Part shown: piece after piece, positions 18,220 through 26,612 of the stretch
Position numbering within the stretch: position 1 is the first letter of the stretch
Layout: each line of letters opens with the position of its first letter
Assembly (NCBI RefSeq): GCF_029023725.1
Contig: NZ_CP119075.1
Span: forward strand, 2,475,501 to 2,539,500
Origin: Synoicihabitans lomoniglobus
GTDB taxonomy: Bacteria; Verrucomicrobiota; Verrucomicrobiia; Opitutales; Opitutaceae
Reading direction: 5' to 3'
Length of the DNA stretch: 64,000 nucleotides
The notes under the pieces: generated by a model
The model's input: the letters and a program-made list of their open reading frames with translations, nothing else
Databases searched by the model: none
Told to the model about the DNA's origin: nothing
Program-made: the position numbers and the translations under genes

Positions 18220-19300
18220 CGCCTTGCTGCCACTGCCTGCTCCCATCCTCCCGCACCAGCCCCTCACGGCGCTGGCCCCGATGCAGGATGTCACCACCCT
18301 CGCCTTCATGAACGTGGTGGCGGGCTTCGGTGCACCCGACTATTTCGTGACCGAGTTCTTTCGCGTGCACGACACCTCGCGTCTGGAAAAACACATTGTT
18401 CGTTCGATCGACGAAAACGAAACCGGTCGGCCGGTGTTTGCCCAACTCATCGGCGAGTCCATTCCCCACCTCGAACGCACCGTCGAAGCCCTGCTCGCCC
18501 ACCCCATCGCCGGGATCGATCTGAACCTCGGCTGCCCCGCGCCCAAGGTTTACAAAAAAAACGTCGGCGGGGGGTTGCTGCGCGACCCCACCCGGGTGAA
18601 TGAAATCCTACGTGCCCTGCGGGCGGCCTGCCCGGGTTTGTTCACCGTGAAAATGCGTATCGGTTTCGACGATACGGCTCCCTACGAAGCCGTGCTGGAT
18701 GCGGTCGCGGAACACGGCGTCGATATGCTGGCGGTGCACGGTCGCACAGTGAAGGAGGGCTATCGCAGCGAGGTGCACTATGACATGATTGCGCGGGCCG
18801 TGGAGCGCGTGCCTTGTCCCGTGCTCGCCAATGGTAACGTCACCTCGGCAGCCAGTGCCCATCGCATCGTCGAGCAGACGGGAGCCGCCGGCGTCATGAT
18901 CGGACGGCACGCCATTCGCAATCCGTGGATCTTTCGTCAATGCCGCGAGCTATTTGCCCACCAACCGGTCACTGCGGTCAAGTTGGCGGATGTCTACGAT
19001 TATACAGAAACGTTGTTTCATGCGACCAAAACACCGGAAACTCCGGAGCTGGCGCATGTGAATCGAATGAAGAAGTTTCTCAACTTCGTCGGACAGGGCG
19101 TCGATCCCCAGGGCGCATTCCTCTACGACATGCGCCGCACCACCAGCCAAGCCACCCTGTTCGAGGTCTGTCGTCGACACCTGTTGAACGACCCCGAAAA
19201 ACCGTTCGCCGATGAGCCTTACCCGGGCGTGATCGCGCGGCCGAACTGCGAGACCACGGTGGGCGTGGGCGGATGTTCGCTCGACTCCGTCACGGCCTGA
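18200..19300 (+). CDS. dus: tRNA-dihydrouridine synthase
   Basis: A 366-residue FMN enzyme that reduces uridine to dihydrouridine in tRNA. The TIM-barrel starts with LTALAPMQDVTTLAFM (FMN-binding), and the catalytic Cys is in LNLGCPAPKVYKKNVGGGLL. MLAVHGRTVKEGY and PVLANGNVTSAASA give the phosphate-binding strands. The start ATG 18200 overlaps the upstream nuclease gene by 20 bases; an in-frame GTG at 18182 is an alternative. The particular Dus subclass (A, B or C) is not assigned. Nothing unusual in the core motifs. Confidence 0.93.
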   Translation: MTATKPDALLPLPAPILPHQPLTALAPMQDVTTLAFMNVVAGFGAPDYFVTEFFRVHDTSRLEKHIVRSIDENETGRPVFAQLIGESIPHLERTVEALLAHPIAGIDLNLGCPAPKVYKKNVGGGLLRDPTRVNEILRALRAACPGLFTVKMRIGFDDTAPYEAVLDAVAEHGVDMLAVHGRTVKEGYRSEVHYDMIARAVERVPCPVLANGNVTSAASAHRIVEQTGAAGVMIGRHAIRNPWIFRQCRELFAHQPVTAVKLADVYDYTETLFHATKTPETPELAHVNRMKKFLNFVGQGVDPQGAFLYDMRRTTSQATLFEVCRRHLLNDPEKPFADEPYPGVIARPNCETTVGVGGCSLDSVTA

Positions 19301-19319
19301 ACGGGTCGTCCGATTCGTG

Positions 19320-19850
19320 CTACTCCAGTCCGAGCACCTTGCGGCCCGCGTCTGAAATCATGTGCGGCGACCAGACCGGATCCCACACGATGTGAACCTT
19401 GGCTGCCGCCACGGTGGGTAGCGCTGCGATTTTCTGCCGCGCATCCTCGGCGATGGTGGGGCCCATGCCGCAACCCGGTGCCGTTAAGGTCATCTTGACT
19501 TCAACGGTTCGGCCGCTCTCGGCGAGGTCTTCAACCGAGAGATCGTAGACCAAGCCCAGATCGACGATATTGAGCGGAATTTCCGGATCGAAGCAGGTTT
19601 TCAACGCGTCCCACACCGCGGCTTCGCTGAATTCTTCCACGGTCGCGGTCGCCGCATCATCGGCGGTGTAACCTTCGATCGCGTCGGCATCACTCTGCGC
19701 GATGCGGCACAGACCGTGATCGGTGCGCACCGTGACGTTTCCACCCAGAGACTGCACGATATGAACCGAGAGCCCCGCGGGTAAATTCACCGGCGTGCCG
19801 GCGGGAATGACGGTGGCTGCAACTTCGCGGCTGAGAGTGTGGTCGGACAT
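19320..19850 (-). CDS. sufT: SufT-like Fe-S cluster assembly factor (DUF59/MIP18)
   Basis: A 176-residue protein. The N-terminal part (ATVIPAGTPVNLPAGLSVHI, then VRTDHGLCRIAQSDADAI) is characteristic of long SufT proteins, and the C-terminal DUF59 domain (about 80-176) has DPEIPLNIVDLGLVYDL and the LTAPGCGMGP cysteine loop. Such proteins help mature or repair Fe-S proteins. The start is ATG 19848-19850; a longer frame has no sound start. No other suf genes lie nearby. It is downstream of sppA on the same strand, about 50 bases after its stop... the order of transcription is sppA then sufT is reversed: sppA lies upstream at higher coordinates and ends at 19900. Confidence 0.85.
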   Translation of the reverse strand: MSDHTLSREVAATVIPAGTPVNLPAGLSVHIVQSLGGNVTVRTDHGLCRIAQSDADAIEGYTADDAATATVEEFSEAAVWDALKTCFDPEIPLNIVDLGLVYDLSVEDLAESGRTVEVKMTLTAPGCGMGPTIAEDARQKIAALPTVAAAKVHIVWDPVWSPHMISDAGRKVLGLE

Positions 19851-19899
19851 GGAAATTGAGTTCAACTCAACCGAGGCGGCATGGGAAGCCCCCACTCGA

Positions 19900-21729
19900 T
19901 CATTTGACAATGAACTCCGTGGGCATGCGCGCGTAGATTCCCCGCGGGTCGTTGAATTGCTCCAACTGTTCCAACGATGCTTCAATTTTGCTGGAAACCT
20001 GACTGATCAACCCCGAGTGAGCCGACCCCGGCTGGAGCTTGTTAATCGCTTCGGCGATGACTTCCGCCAACTCCTTCTTGCGCGGGAACTCATAGAGGCG
20101 GAACTTTTCACTCAATCCGGCTTCGGACGCGGCAAAGGCGATGGCATCGGCCAAACCGCCAATTTCGTCGACCAATCCGATTTCGAGCGCCGAGGTGCCC
20201 GACCATACGCGTCCCTGCGCGATCTCTTCGACGCGGGCGGGGTCGAGCCCCCGCCCTTCCGCGACCTTGGCCACAAACTGCCGGTAGATGTCGTCGGTGC
20301 CTCGTTGGAAAAGCGCCAATTCGGCTTCGGTCTTCGGTCGCGAGGCACTGAGCGCATCCGCAAATTCGCCCGTTTTTACGCTGTCCCATGACAGCCCGAG
20401 ATCGTGGCCCAGTTCCTGGATGTTAAACAACATCGAGAAGACGCCGATCGAACCCGTGATCGTCGTGGGTTCTGCGAAGATGCGATGGGAGTAGGCGGAG
20501 ATCCAATAACCACCCGATGCCGCATAGCCCCCCATGGAAACCACCACCGGCATTTTCTCCATCGCGAGACGCAACTCCCGTTGGATGTGCTCGGATGCCG
20601 CGGCCGATCCGCCGGGGCTGTTCACCCGCAACACGATCGCCTTGACGCTGGGATCTTGTCGCAAACGGCGAATCTCACGGCTGAACTTTTTACCGCCCAC
20701 ATCGGTGGGACGGCCTTGGCCCCCGACGATCGCGCCTTCGGCGTAAATCACGGCGACCTTGCCTTGCTTGCTGCCAAAGACCGCGGGGCTTTCCTCCGCC
20801 CCGACCTGCACCTTGCTCATCTGCCGGATATAGGCGGTCAGGTTCACCTGTTTGAAGGCCTCCTTCGGTTCCGTGACACCGGTCAACTGCTTCAACTCGT
20901 CGTAGATCTCGTCCGCATAAAGCACCCGATCGACCAAGCCCGCCTCGACCAGATCAGAGACGATAAAACTTTTCCCCGAATCGACCAAACTTTGGAAGGT
21001 CGCCGGATCCATCCCCCGGGCGGTCGCGACCGTATCGCGAAGTTGCGTCCACAGATCGCCCAGCAGGCTTTCCAATTGTTCCCGATTCTCCGCGCTGAAA
21101 TCGCGGCGCGTGTAGGTTTCGACCGCCGACTTGTATTTACCGACGCGGGAGACCTGCACCCCGATGCCGAATTTATCGAACAATCCCGCCAGGAAGGTCG
21201 GTTCGGTCGCCAGCCCCGGCATCAACAACACTCCATTGGGATCAATGCCGATGTCATCCGCCACGCTGGCCAAATAAAAATCCCGGGTATCGGGATAATC
21301 GAGGTAGGCTTGAATCGGTTTTCCCGCCGCTTTGATTGCCTCCAAACCCCGGCGCACCTCCTGCAACGTGGCGAACGACGTGCCGTAGCCCTGAGGAGTA
21401 AACGAGCCCGTGAGGTAGACGCCGGCGATGCGATCATCCTGCGCGATCTCATGCAGCGCCCGGGTGACTTGACGGGTCTGCAATTGGGCGGGCACGTCCT
21501 GCCCCGAAAACGCGGCCAGAATTGCACTGTCGTCCAGCTGCACCGGTGCATCGGAAATGTTGGTCGAAAGATCGAACACCACATACGAACCCGACTTGAT
21601 CGCTTGCTGCTGGGGCTCCCCCATCGCCGCGGCAAACATCATAAAGAGGAACAACAGAAACCCACCGCCCAGAAACAAAAGAAGGAAACCGGTCAGCGAA
21701 CCCAACAAAGATGCGAAAAAAGTCTTCAT
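19900..21729 (-). CDS. sppA: Signal peptide peptidase SppA, long (67K) type
   Basis: A 609-residue inner-membrane serine protease that clears cleaved signal peptides. An N-terminal membrane helix (about 10-36) leads into two tandem ClpP-like domains, as in E. coli SppA. The catalytic Lys is Lys200 in RVGKYKSAVETYTRRD and the nucleophile is Ser405 in GGYAASGGYW, followed by TTITGSIGVF. Both match the E. coli Lys209/Ser409 arrangement. Start ATG 21727-21729 is chosen because it puts the membrane helix at the N-terminus. It is divergent from the unknown protein at 21857. Confidence 0.95.
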   Translation of the reverse strand: MKTFFASLLGSLTGFLLLFLGGGFLLFLFMMFAAAMGEPQQQAIKSGSYVVFDLSTNISDAPVQLDDSAILAAFSGQDVPAQLQTRQVTRALHEIAQDDRIAGVYLTGSFTPQGYGTSFATLQEVRRGLEAIKAAGKPIQAYLDYPDTRDFYLASVADDIGIDPNGVLLMPGLATEPTFLAGLFDKFGIGVQVSRVGKYKSAVETYTRRDFSAENREQLESLLGDLWTQLRDTVATARGMDPATFQSLVDSGKSFIVSDLVEAGLVDRVLYADEIYDELKQLTGVTEPKEAFKQVNLTAYIRQMSKVQVGAEESPAVFGSKQGKVAVIYAEGAIVGGQGRPTDVGGKKFSREIRRLRQDPSVKAIVLRVNSPGGSAAASEHIQRELRLAMEKMPVVVSMGGYAASGGYWISAYSHRIFAEPTTITGSIGVFSMLFNIQELGHDLGLSWDSVKTGEFADALSASRPKTEAELALFQRGTDDIYRQFVAKVAEGRGLDPARVEEIAQGRVWSGTSALEIGLVDEIGGLADAIAFAASEAGLSEKFRLYEFPRKKELAEVIAEAINKLQPGSAHSGLISQVSSKIEASLEQLEQFNDPRGIYARMPTEFIVK

Positions 21730-21856
21730 GCGTAGGGAGACCCTACGCACTGCGGACGCGTCAGCCAGTGCTTTTCGTCAATCGGTCGCAGGAGTTTACC
21801 ATCGGTTCCTGCACGGGAAGATTGCACCTTGAAGCATCGCGCATACGGTGCGTCCC

Positions 21857-23377
21857 ATGAGCCAAAGCGCCGAGCTTCTCACCACCAACCGCAAAGCGCT
21901 GTCGATCAATTTGGACGCGCAAAAATACGGCACGTTTGCCGAAATCGGTGCCGGCCAGGAGGTCTCGCGGTTGTTTTTCCAGGCCGGTGGCGCGGCGGGC
22001 ACCATCGCGAAATCGATCTCGGCCTACGACATGACGTTCAGCGACGAGATCTACGGCAAGGCCCCGCGCTACGTGTCCCGCGAACGGTTGGTCAACATGC
22101 TCGACCATGAATACGACCTGCTCCACCAACGTCTCGCCGAGAAACGCGGCGCCGATACCACATTTTTTGTGTTCGCCGACACCGTGGCCGCCAAAGCCTA
22201 CCGCGGTAACAACGAATGCCACGGCTGGATGGGCATGCGGTTTCAGCCCGACCCCAACTCCGAGCCCTCCGAAATCATCATCCACGTGCGGATGTGGGAT
22301 AAGGACAACCTGCTTCAACAACAGGCGCTGGGTATCGTCGGAGTAAACCTGATCTACGGCGCGTTCATGTATCGCGACGAACCGGACAAACTCATCGCAT
22401 CGTTGATGGACAACGTCGGCAACCAGCGCATCGAAGTCGACATGGCCAACCTCAGCGGACCCGCGTTTGCCAACGTCGACAATCGCCTCATGTCGCTGCA
22501 TCTGGTGCAATTCGGCCTCACCAACGCCGTTATGTTTGGTCCCAACAAGGAGGTGCTGCAGCCGTCCTCCGTGTTGCGACGCAAAGCCATCCTGGTGGAA
22601 CGCGGAAGTTTTCGCCCCGTCACGCACGTCAATGTCGACATGCTCAATTGCGCTTGCGCGCAGTTCATGCAGGAGTCCGCCGTCAAGGGGAAGGACATGA
22701 TGGTGCTGATGGAGATCACCATGAACAACCTGCTCGCCTCGGGGGATCTCGATGCCGAGGACTTCCTTTCCCGCGTCGATCTGCTCGGCGCGATCGGCTT
22801 GACCGTGCTCATCTCGAACTACCCGGAATACTACCGGCTCACTTCTTATTTCCGCCGCTACACCGATGAAATGATCGGCGTCGCCATGGGGATCAACAAC
22901 CTCCTCGAGATCTTCAACGAGAAATACTACGAGTCACTGCAAGGCGGCATTCTCGAGGCGTTCGGCCGACTGTTTCGCAATTCGGTGAAGCTTTACGTTT
23001 ATCCGATGCGTCGCACCGCTTACGACGGCTACCTCAACGCCGGGACCGACGACGCCCCGGCCGCCCCGCTCGTGGCTACGACACCGACTTTCACCTCGGA
23101 CGTCATGGTGACGGCCCGCAATCTCCAGGTCTCCGCTCACCTGCGCAATCTCTACGCGCATCTCATGGAGAACCACTACATCGACTGCATCGTCGGCTAC
23201 AACCCAGACATCCTCGACATCTTTTCGCGCGACGTGCTGCGCCGTATTCAAGTCGGGGACAACTCCTGGGAACGCATGGTGCCCGAACCGATCGTATTGG
23301 CGATCAAGGAGCACGGACTCTTCGGGCACGGTGAAACGCTGGCGGACAAGGAAATGTTGCACCCCACCGAGGACTGA
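21857..23377 (+). CDS. Conserved protein of unknown function, about 500 residues
   Basis: A 506-residue soluble-looking protein with no signal peptide or clear membrane segment. I do not recognise its family with certainty. Notable stretches are QKYGTFAEIGAGQEVSRLFF near the N-terminus, TTFFVFADTVAAKAY, NECHGWMGMRF, ALGIVGVNLIYGAFM and NVDMLNCACAQFM; these look strongly conserved in style. The start is ATG 21857 rather than the GTG at 21848. It is divergent from sppA and 76 bases upstream of the dapF-like gene, with which it could be cotranscribed. An enzymatic role involving the His/Cys-rich NECHGW segment is only a guess. Confidence 0.75.
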   Translation: MSQSAELLTTNRKALSINLDAQKYGTFAEIGAGQEVSRLFFQAGGAAGTIAKSISAYDMTFSDEIYGKAPRYVSRERLVNMLDHEYDLLHQRLAEKRGADTTFFVFADTVAAKAYRGNNECHGWMGMRFQPDPNSEPSEIIIHVRMWDKDNLLQQQALGIVGVNLIYGAFMYRDEPDKLIASLMDNVGNQRIEVDMANLSGPAFANVDNRLMSLHLVQFGLTNAVMFGPNKEVLQPSSVLRRKAILVERGSFRPVTHVNVDMLNCACAQFMQESAVKGKDMMVLMEITMNNLLASGDLDAEDFLSRVDLLGAIGLTVLISNYPEYYRLTSYFRRYTDEMIGVAMGINNLLEIFNEKYYESLQGGILEAFGRLFRNSVKLYVYPMRRTAYDGYLNAGTDDAPAAPLVATTPTFTSDVMVTARNLQVSAHLRNLYAHLMENHYIDCIVGYNPDILDIFSRDVLRRIQVGDNSWERMVPEPIVLAIKEHGLFGHGETLADKEMLHPTED

Positions 23378-23453
23378 CACCGCCACGAAAACGCTGCCCG
23401 AGTGAGGCCGGGCGCGACCTTCCCTCTGCTCAATCGTTTCGTTTTAACCCGCC

Positions 23454-24305
23454 ATGCGATTTCACAAATATCACGCCTTGGGCAATGACTACATCGTGCT
23501 CGATCCGGCCGACTTTCCGGATTGGGACGCTCCTTCCCGGGCGCAAACGCGGGTGATCTGCCACCGCAATTTTGGCGTGGGCTCAGATGGGATTTTATGG
23601 GGGCCGCTCCCGTCTACTTCGAGTCAGTTCGGCTTGCGCATTTTCAACCCTGATGGCTCCGAGGCCGAAAAATCCGGCAACGGTCTGCGCATCTTTTCCC
23701 GCTATCTGTGGGACTCGGGCCAAGCGACCGCCTCGCCCTTCACTATCGAAACTCCGGGCGGTGATGTCACCGCCGACATCCTCCCGCAAAACCGCCTTAT
23801 CACCGTCGATATGGGCCGGGTAAGTTTCGACAGCGACGTGATTCCGGTCCGGGGCGAAAAGCGCGACGTGCTCAACGAGTCCATCACGATCGGCGACCGC
23901 ACCTTGAAGTTCTGCGCCGCGACGATCGGTAATCCGCATTGTGTGCTACCCTTGCCTGCCATCTCTGCGGCGCTGGCGCACGAACTCGGTCCGCTGTTGG
24001 AGGTCCACCCGCAATTTCCGCACAAAACCAATGTGCAGTTCCTCGAGGTCATCGATCGCGGCAACATACGCATTGAGATCTGGGAACGCGGCGCCGGCTA
24101 CACCTTGGCGTCGGGCAGCAGTTCGAGCGCCGCCGCCGCCGTGGCGCACCGGCTCGGGTTGGTGGATGACAAACTCACCGTGCACATGCCCGGCGGAACG
24201 ATCGGCATCGAAATCGCGCCCGACTATGCCGTGCGCATGACGGGGTCGGTCAATCAGGTCGCCGTCGGGGAAATGCAACCGGACCTGTTCGAGGTCGAAG
24301 TCTGA
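23454..24305 (+). CDS. Diaminopimelate epimerase-like protein with both catalytic Cys replaced by Ser
   Basis: A 283-residue protein that aligns along its whole length with DapF, which interconverts LL- and meso-diaminopimelate. It begins MRFHKYHALGNDYIVLD and keeps the substrate-side residues: Asn11, Asn65 in FNPDGSE, Asn160 in GNPH, Asn193 in TNVQF, and Glu211-Arg212 in WERGAG. The two catalytic Cys are gone: the CGNG Cys is Ser74 (EKSGNGLR, codon TCC) and the ACGTG Cys is Ser220 (LASGSSSSA, codon TCG). The two-base Cys/Cys mechanism cannot operate as known, so this may be a paralogue with another substrate or reaction, or an unusual epimerase. The symbol dapF is withheld for that reason. 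Confidence 0.85.
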   Translation: MRFHKYHALGNDYIVLDPADFPDWDAPSRAQTRVICHRNFGVGSDGILWGPLPSTSSQFGLRIFNPDGSEAEKSGNGLRIFSRYLWDSGQATASPFTIETPGGDVTADILPQNRLITVDMGRVSFDSDVIPVRGEKRDVLNESITIGDRTLKFCAATIGNPHCVLPLPAISAALAHELGPLLEVHPQFPHKTNVQFLEVIDRGNIRIEIWERGAGYTLASGSSSSAAAAVAHRLGLVDDKLTVHMPGGTIGIEIAPDYAVRMTGSVNQVAVGEMQPDLFEVEV

Positions 24306-24312
24306 TCTCAGC

Positions 24313-24346
24313 AAAGAAAACGGCCGAAGCATTCCGCCTCGGCCGT
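24313..24346 (-). terminator. Rho-independent terminator for the redoxin gene
   Basis: Arms ACGGCCGA (24320-24327) and TCGGCCGT (24339-24346) form an 8-base stem with an 11-base loop. On the minus strand the stem is followed by TTTTCTTT. It fits termination of the minus-strand redoxin gene and faces the end of the DapF-like gene. Confidence 0.7.
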
Positions 24347-24372
24347 GGTAAACTGAAACAGATGGAATCGGC

Positions 24373-24987
24373 TCAGTATTTCACCGAGCAACCATACGGT
24401 TGGCTCTGCGTTTTGGCCGGCATTCCACCGCTTTTCACCGCCGCAAGCGCGGCGACGACGTAGTTCTGCGCCTTGGCCAGATCGCGTTTGTTGGCGGAGG
24501 CGATACTGTCGATTGCGCCATCATATACGAGCGTGCCCGTGGGGTTGACCACATACATGTGCGGCGTGGTCTTGGCCCCGTAAAGGTGCCCGACAGAGCC
24601 GTCCTGATCCCGGAAATAAGCGGACGGCTTGGCACCCGTCTGCTCCATCCACCGCTCGACTTGGGACGAAGAATAATCTCCCTGCGCCCCCGCCGAACCC
24701 GAGTTGATCGTCAGCCAAACCACACCATCCGTCGTGGACGCGCCCTGCAGGTTAGGCATGTTGCCGCTCGTGTAGTGCTTGACGACGAACGGGCATTCCG
24801 GGTTTACCCACTCCAAGACCACGGTCTTACCCTGGTAGTCACTCAGTCGGTGCGCCTTGCCATTGATGTCGGTGAGAGTGAAATCGGGAGCCACTTCCCC
24901 AACCGTTGCTTTGGCGGCAAACGTCGGGACGGCGAAAATCGCGAGCATGCTCGCGGCTACGAATAGATTTTTGATCGATGATTTCAT
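24373..24987 (-). CDS. Exported redoxin/AhpC-TSA-like protein with a C-terminal second cysteine
   Basis: A 204-residue protein with a signal peptide (about 1-24, cut near TFA-A) and a thioredoxin-fold redoxin domain: VGEVAPDFTLTDINGKAHRL and VVLEWVNPECPFVVKHY. There is only one cysteine (Cys65) at the active-site position; the other (Cys200) sits in the extreme C-terminal QPYGCSVKY. So it is neither a CxxC thioredoxin nor a normal ResA; a disulfide between the two distant cysteines is plausible. It likely handles thiol redox or peroxides in the periplasm. Start ATG 24985-24987. Confidence 0.85.
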   Translation of the reverse strand: MKSSIKNLFVAASMLAIFAVPTFAAKATVGEVAPDFTLTDINGKAHRLSDYQGKTVVLEWVNPECPFVVKHYTSGNMPNLQGASTTDGVVWLTINSGSAGAQGDYSSSQVERWMEQTGAKPSAYFRDQDGSVGHLYGAKTTPHMYVVNPTGTLVYDGAIDSIASANKRDLAKAQNYVVAALAAVKSGGMPAKTQSQPYGCSVKY

Positions 24988-25157
24988 AGTAACGAAGAGA
25001 CGTGGAAGCGACGGAATCGTAACCAACCTCTCTGCGGATGCCAGCGCAGGGGGTGTTTTATGTTCAATCCGGCTCATTCTTACGGATTGCCCGCCCAACT
25101 TCTGCCAATCAATGTCGCTTCCCTGTGCTTGGATGGATTGCTGATATCACCCGGATC

Positions 25158-26612
25158 ATGTGGGGTTTCCTCTATTGGAACACCCGCAAATCGATCTATC
25201 GCGCTCGCGCCCGACGAGACCGTTGCCCGTGCCAAAACCCCTCCGATTCGGGCCGCGCCGGTGAGACCGGTTGCGATGCCGCGCTGCACTACGCCAATCC
25301 CGCTCGCTTTCGGGTCGTTTGTCCGCTGCTAAAACCGGACGCCAACGGCATGATGAAGTGCAGTGTGGCGGCCGCCGACGTGAGGCCGTTTTGGGGTCGT
25401 CCCATCGCGCTCGGCCTCTTCCTGCTGATCGGAGGTTACGCCGCCACGGTCGGCGCGGTCTACTTCGGCATGCGTCACATCGGATATCCCGTGACGGTGG
25501 AGATGATCGCAATTCCGCAAAACTGGCGTGATATCGACCAAGCCCGTTCGACCTATTTCCTGCAAAAAGCGGAGGAATCCTACCAAGCGGGAAAACTCAA
25601 CGAAGCGGTCATGTCCTTGTCGTTGGCTTACGAATACGATCCGACCAACTACGATGCGGGTTTGTCGTTGGCCAAACTCTGGCAAGCAGGTCGCTCCGAC
25701 ATGTCGAACCTGCTCTACGAACGCCTGATGACCGATCATCCCGAGCAACAGCGACGCACGGCCCAGACGTGGTTGCGGGCCCTTCTGCCGCGCGCCGATT
25801 ATTCCGCTATCGAGGAACTCGCGGCCGTCGCGTTTGAGTTCGATCCCGATTTCACGCCCGCCTGGATTCACGCCCTGCTCTTTGCCAATGAGCGCACGCA
25901 GAACACCGCGCTCCTCACCAAGCTCCTGCAAAACAAGGCCACTTATTCTCCGGGCGTGCGCGAGGTGCTCACGCTCGAAACCGAAATCCGCGCCCGCCCC
26001 GGGCAGTTTGGGCAAGCCTTGCTGGGGCATCCGCCGAAACCGGAGACCCCGGGTTTCGTGGTATATTACCAACTGCGTCGATTGATCGAAATGGGCGATG
26101 CGGAATCGGCCCTGCGTCTGCTCGAAACGCTGCAGACCCGACTCTCCGACCGCGACCGGATTTCCCTGCAACTGCAGGCCTATTCATCCCAGCCGGAATT
26201 TGCCGCCTCCTACGCGCGCCTGCTGGAACAGTTGGTCAACATCCCCCCCAGTCTGGTGCAGATCGAGTTGCTTTGCGCGCATCTGATCGCCCACCCCCAG
26301 CCCGAGTTCTACCGCATCGTCCGCGCCCGGATCGATCCGATGGAGCTCACCAAGCCGACCGAGCAAATCGCCGGTCTCATCGCGCTTTTTTCCCTCGCCG
26401 CTTCGCATACCGACGGTGACCGCATGGAACAGTTGGCTGCCATTCTGCGCCAGCAAACCGGCACGCGCTTCAACGCCCTGTCCGCCGTGCAGGCCATGGT
26501 GCGCGCGCCCGACCAGGTATTCGTCGAGTCCGTGCTTCCCACGCTGCAACCGCTTTCGCTCGAATTGGTCTACGCCATGTTGGAAAGATTTGAGCGCCCG
26601 AAAACACGATGA
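25158..26612 (+). CDS. TPR-rich membrane protein with Cys-rich N-terminal domain, paired with exosortase
   Basis: A 484-residue protein. Residues 1-80 are cytoplasmic and hold five Cys (23, 25, 39, 55, 68) in a pattern like a small metal-binding domain (RCPCQNPSDSG). One transmembrane helix follows (about 83-104), then a periplasmic tetratricopeptide region (about 125-480). The start ATG 25158 keeps the conserved-looking N-terminus MWGFLYWNTRKSIYRAR; the frame is open further upstream but without such features. Its stop overlaps the exosortase ATG by 4 bases (ATGA), so it probably acts with the exosortase, perhaps presenting or sensing substrates. Confidence 0.72.
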   Translation: MWGFLYWNTRKSIYRARARRDRCPCQNPSDSGRAGETGCDAALHYANPARFRVVCPLLKPDANGMMKCSVAAADVRPFWGRPIALGLFLLIGGYAATVGAVYFGMRHIGYPVTVEMIAIPQNWRDIDQARSTYFLQKAEESYQAGKLNEAVMSLSLAYEYDPTNYDAGLSLAKLWQAGRSDMSNLLYERLMTDHPEQQRRTAQTWLRALLPRADYSAIEELAAVAFEFDPDFTPAWIHALLFANERTQNTALLTKLLQNKATYSPGVREVLTLETEIRARPGQFGQALLGHPPKPETPGFVVYYQLRRLIEMGDAESALRLLETLQTRLSDRDRISLQLQAYSSQPEFAASYARLLEQLVNIPPSLVQIELLCAHLIAHPQPEFYRIVRARIDPMELTKPTEQIAGLIALFSLAASHTDGDRMEQLAAILRQQTGTRFNALSAVQAMVRAPDQVFVESVLPTLQPLSLELVYAMLERFERPKTR

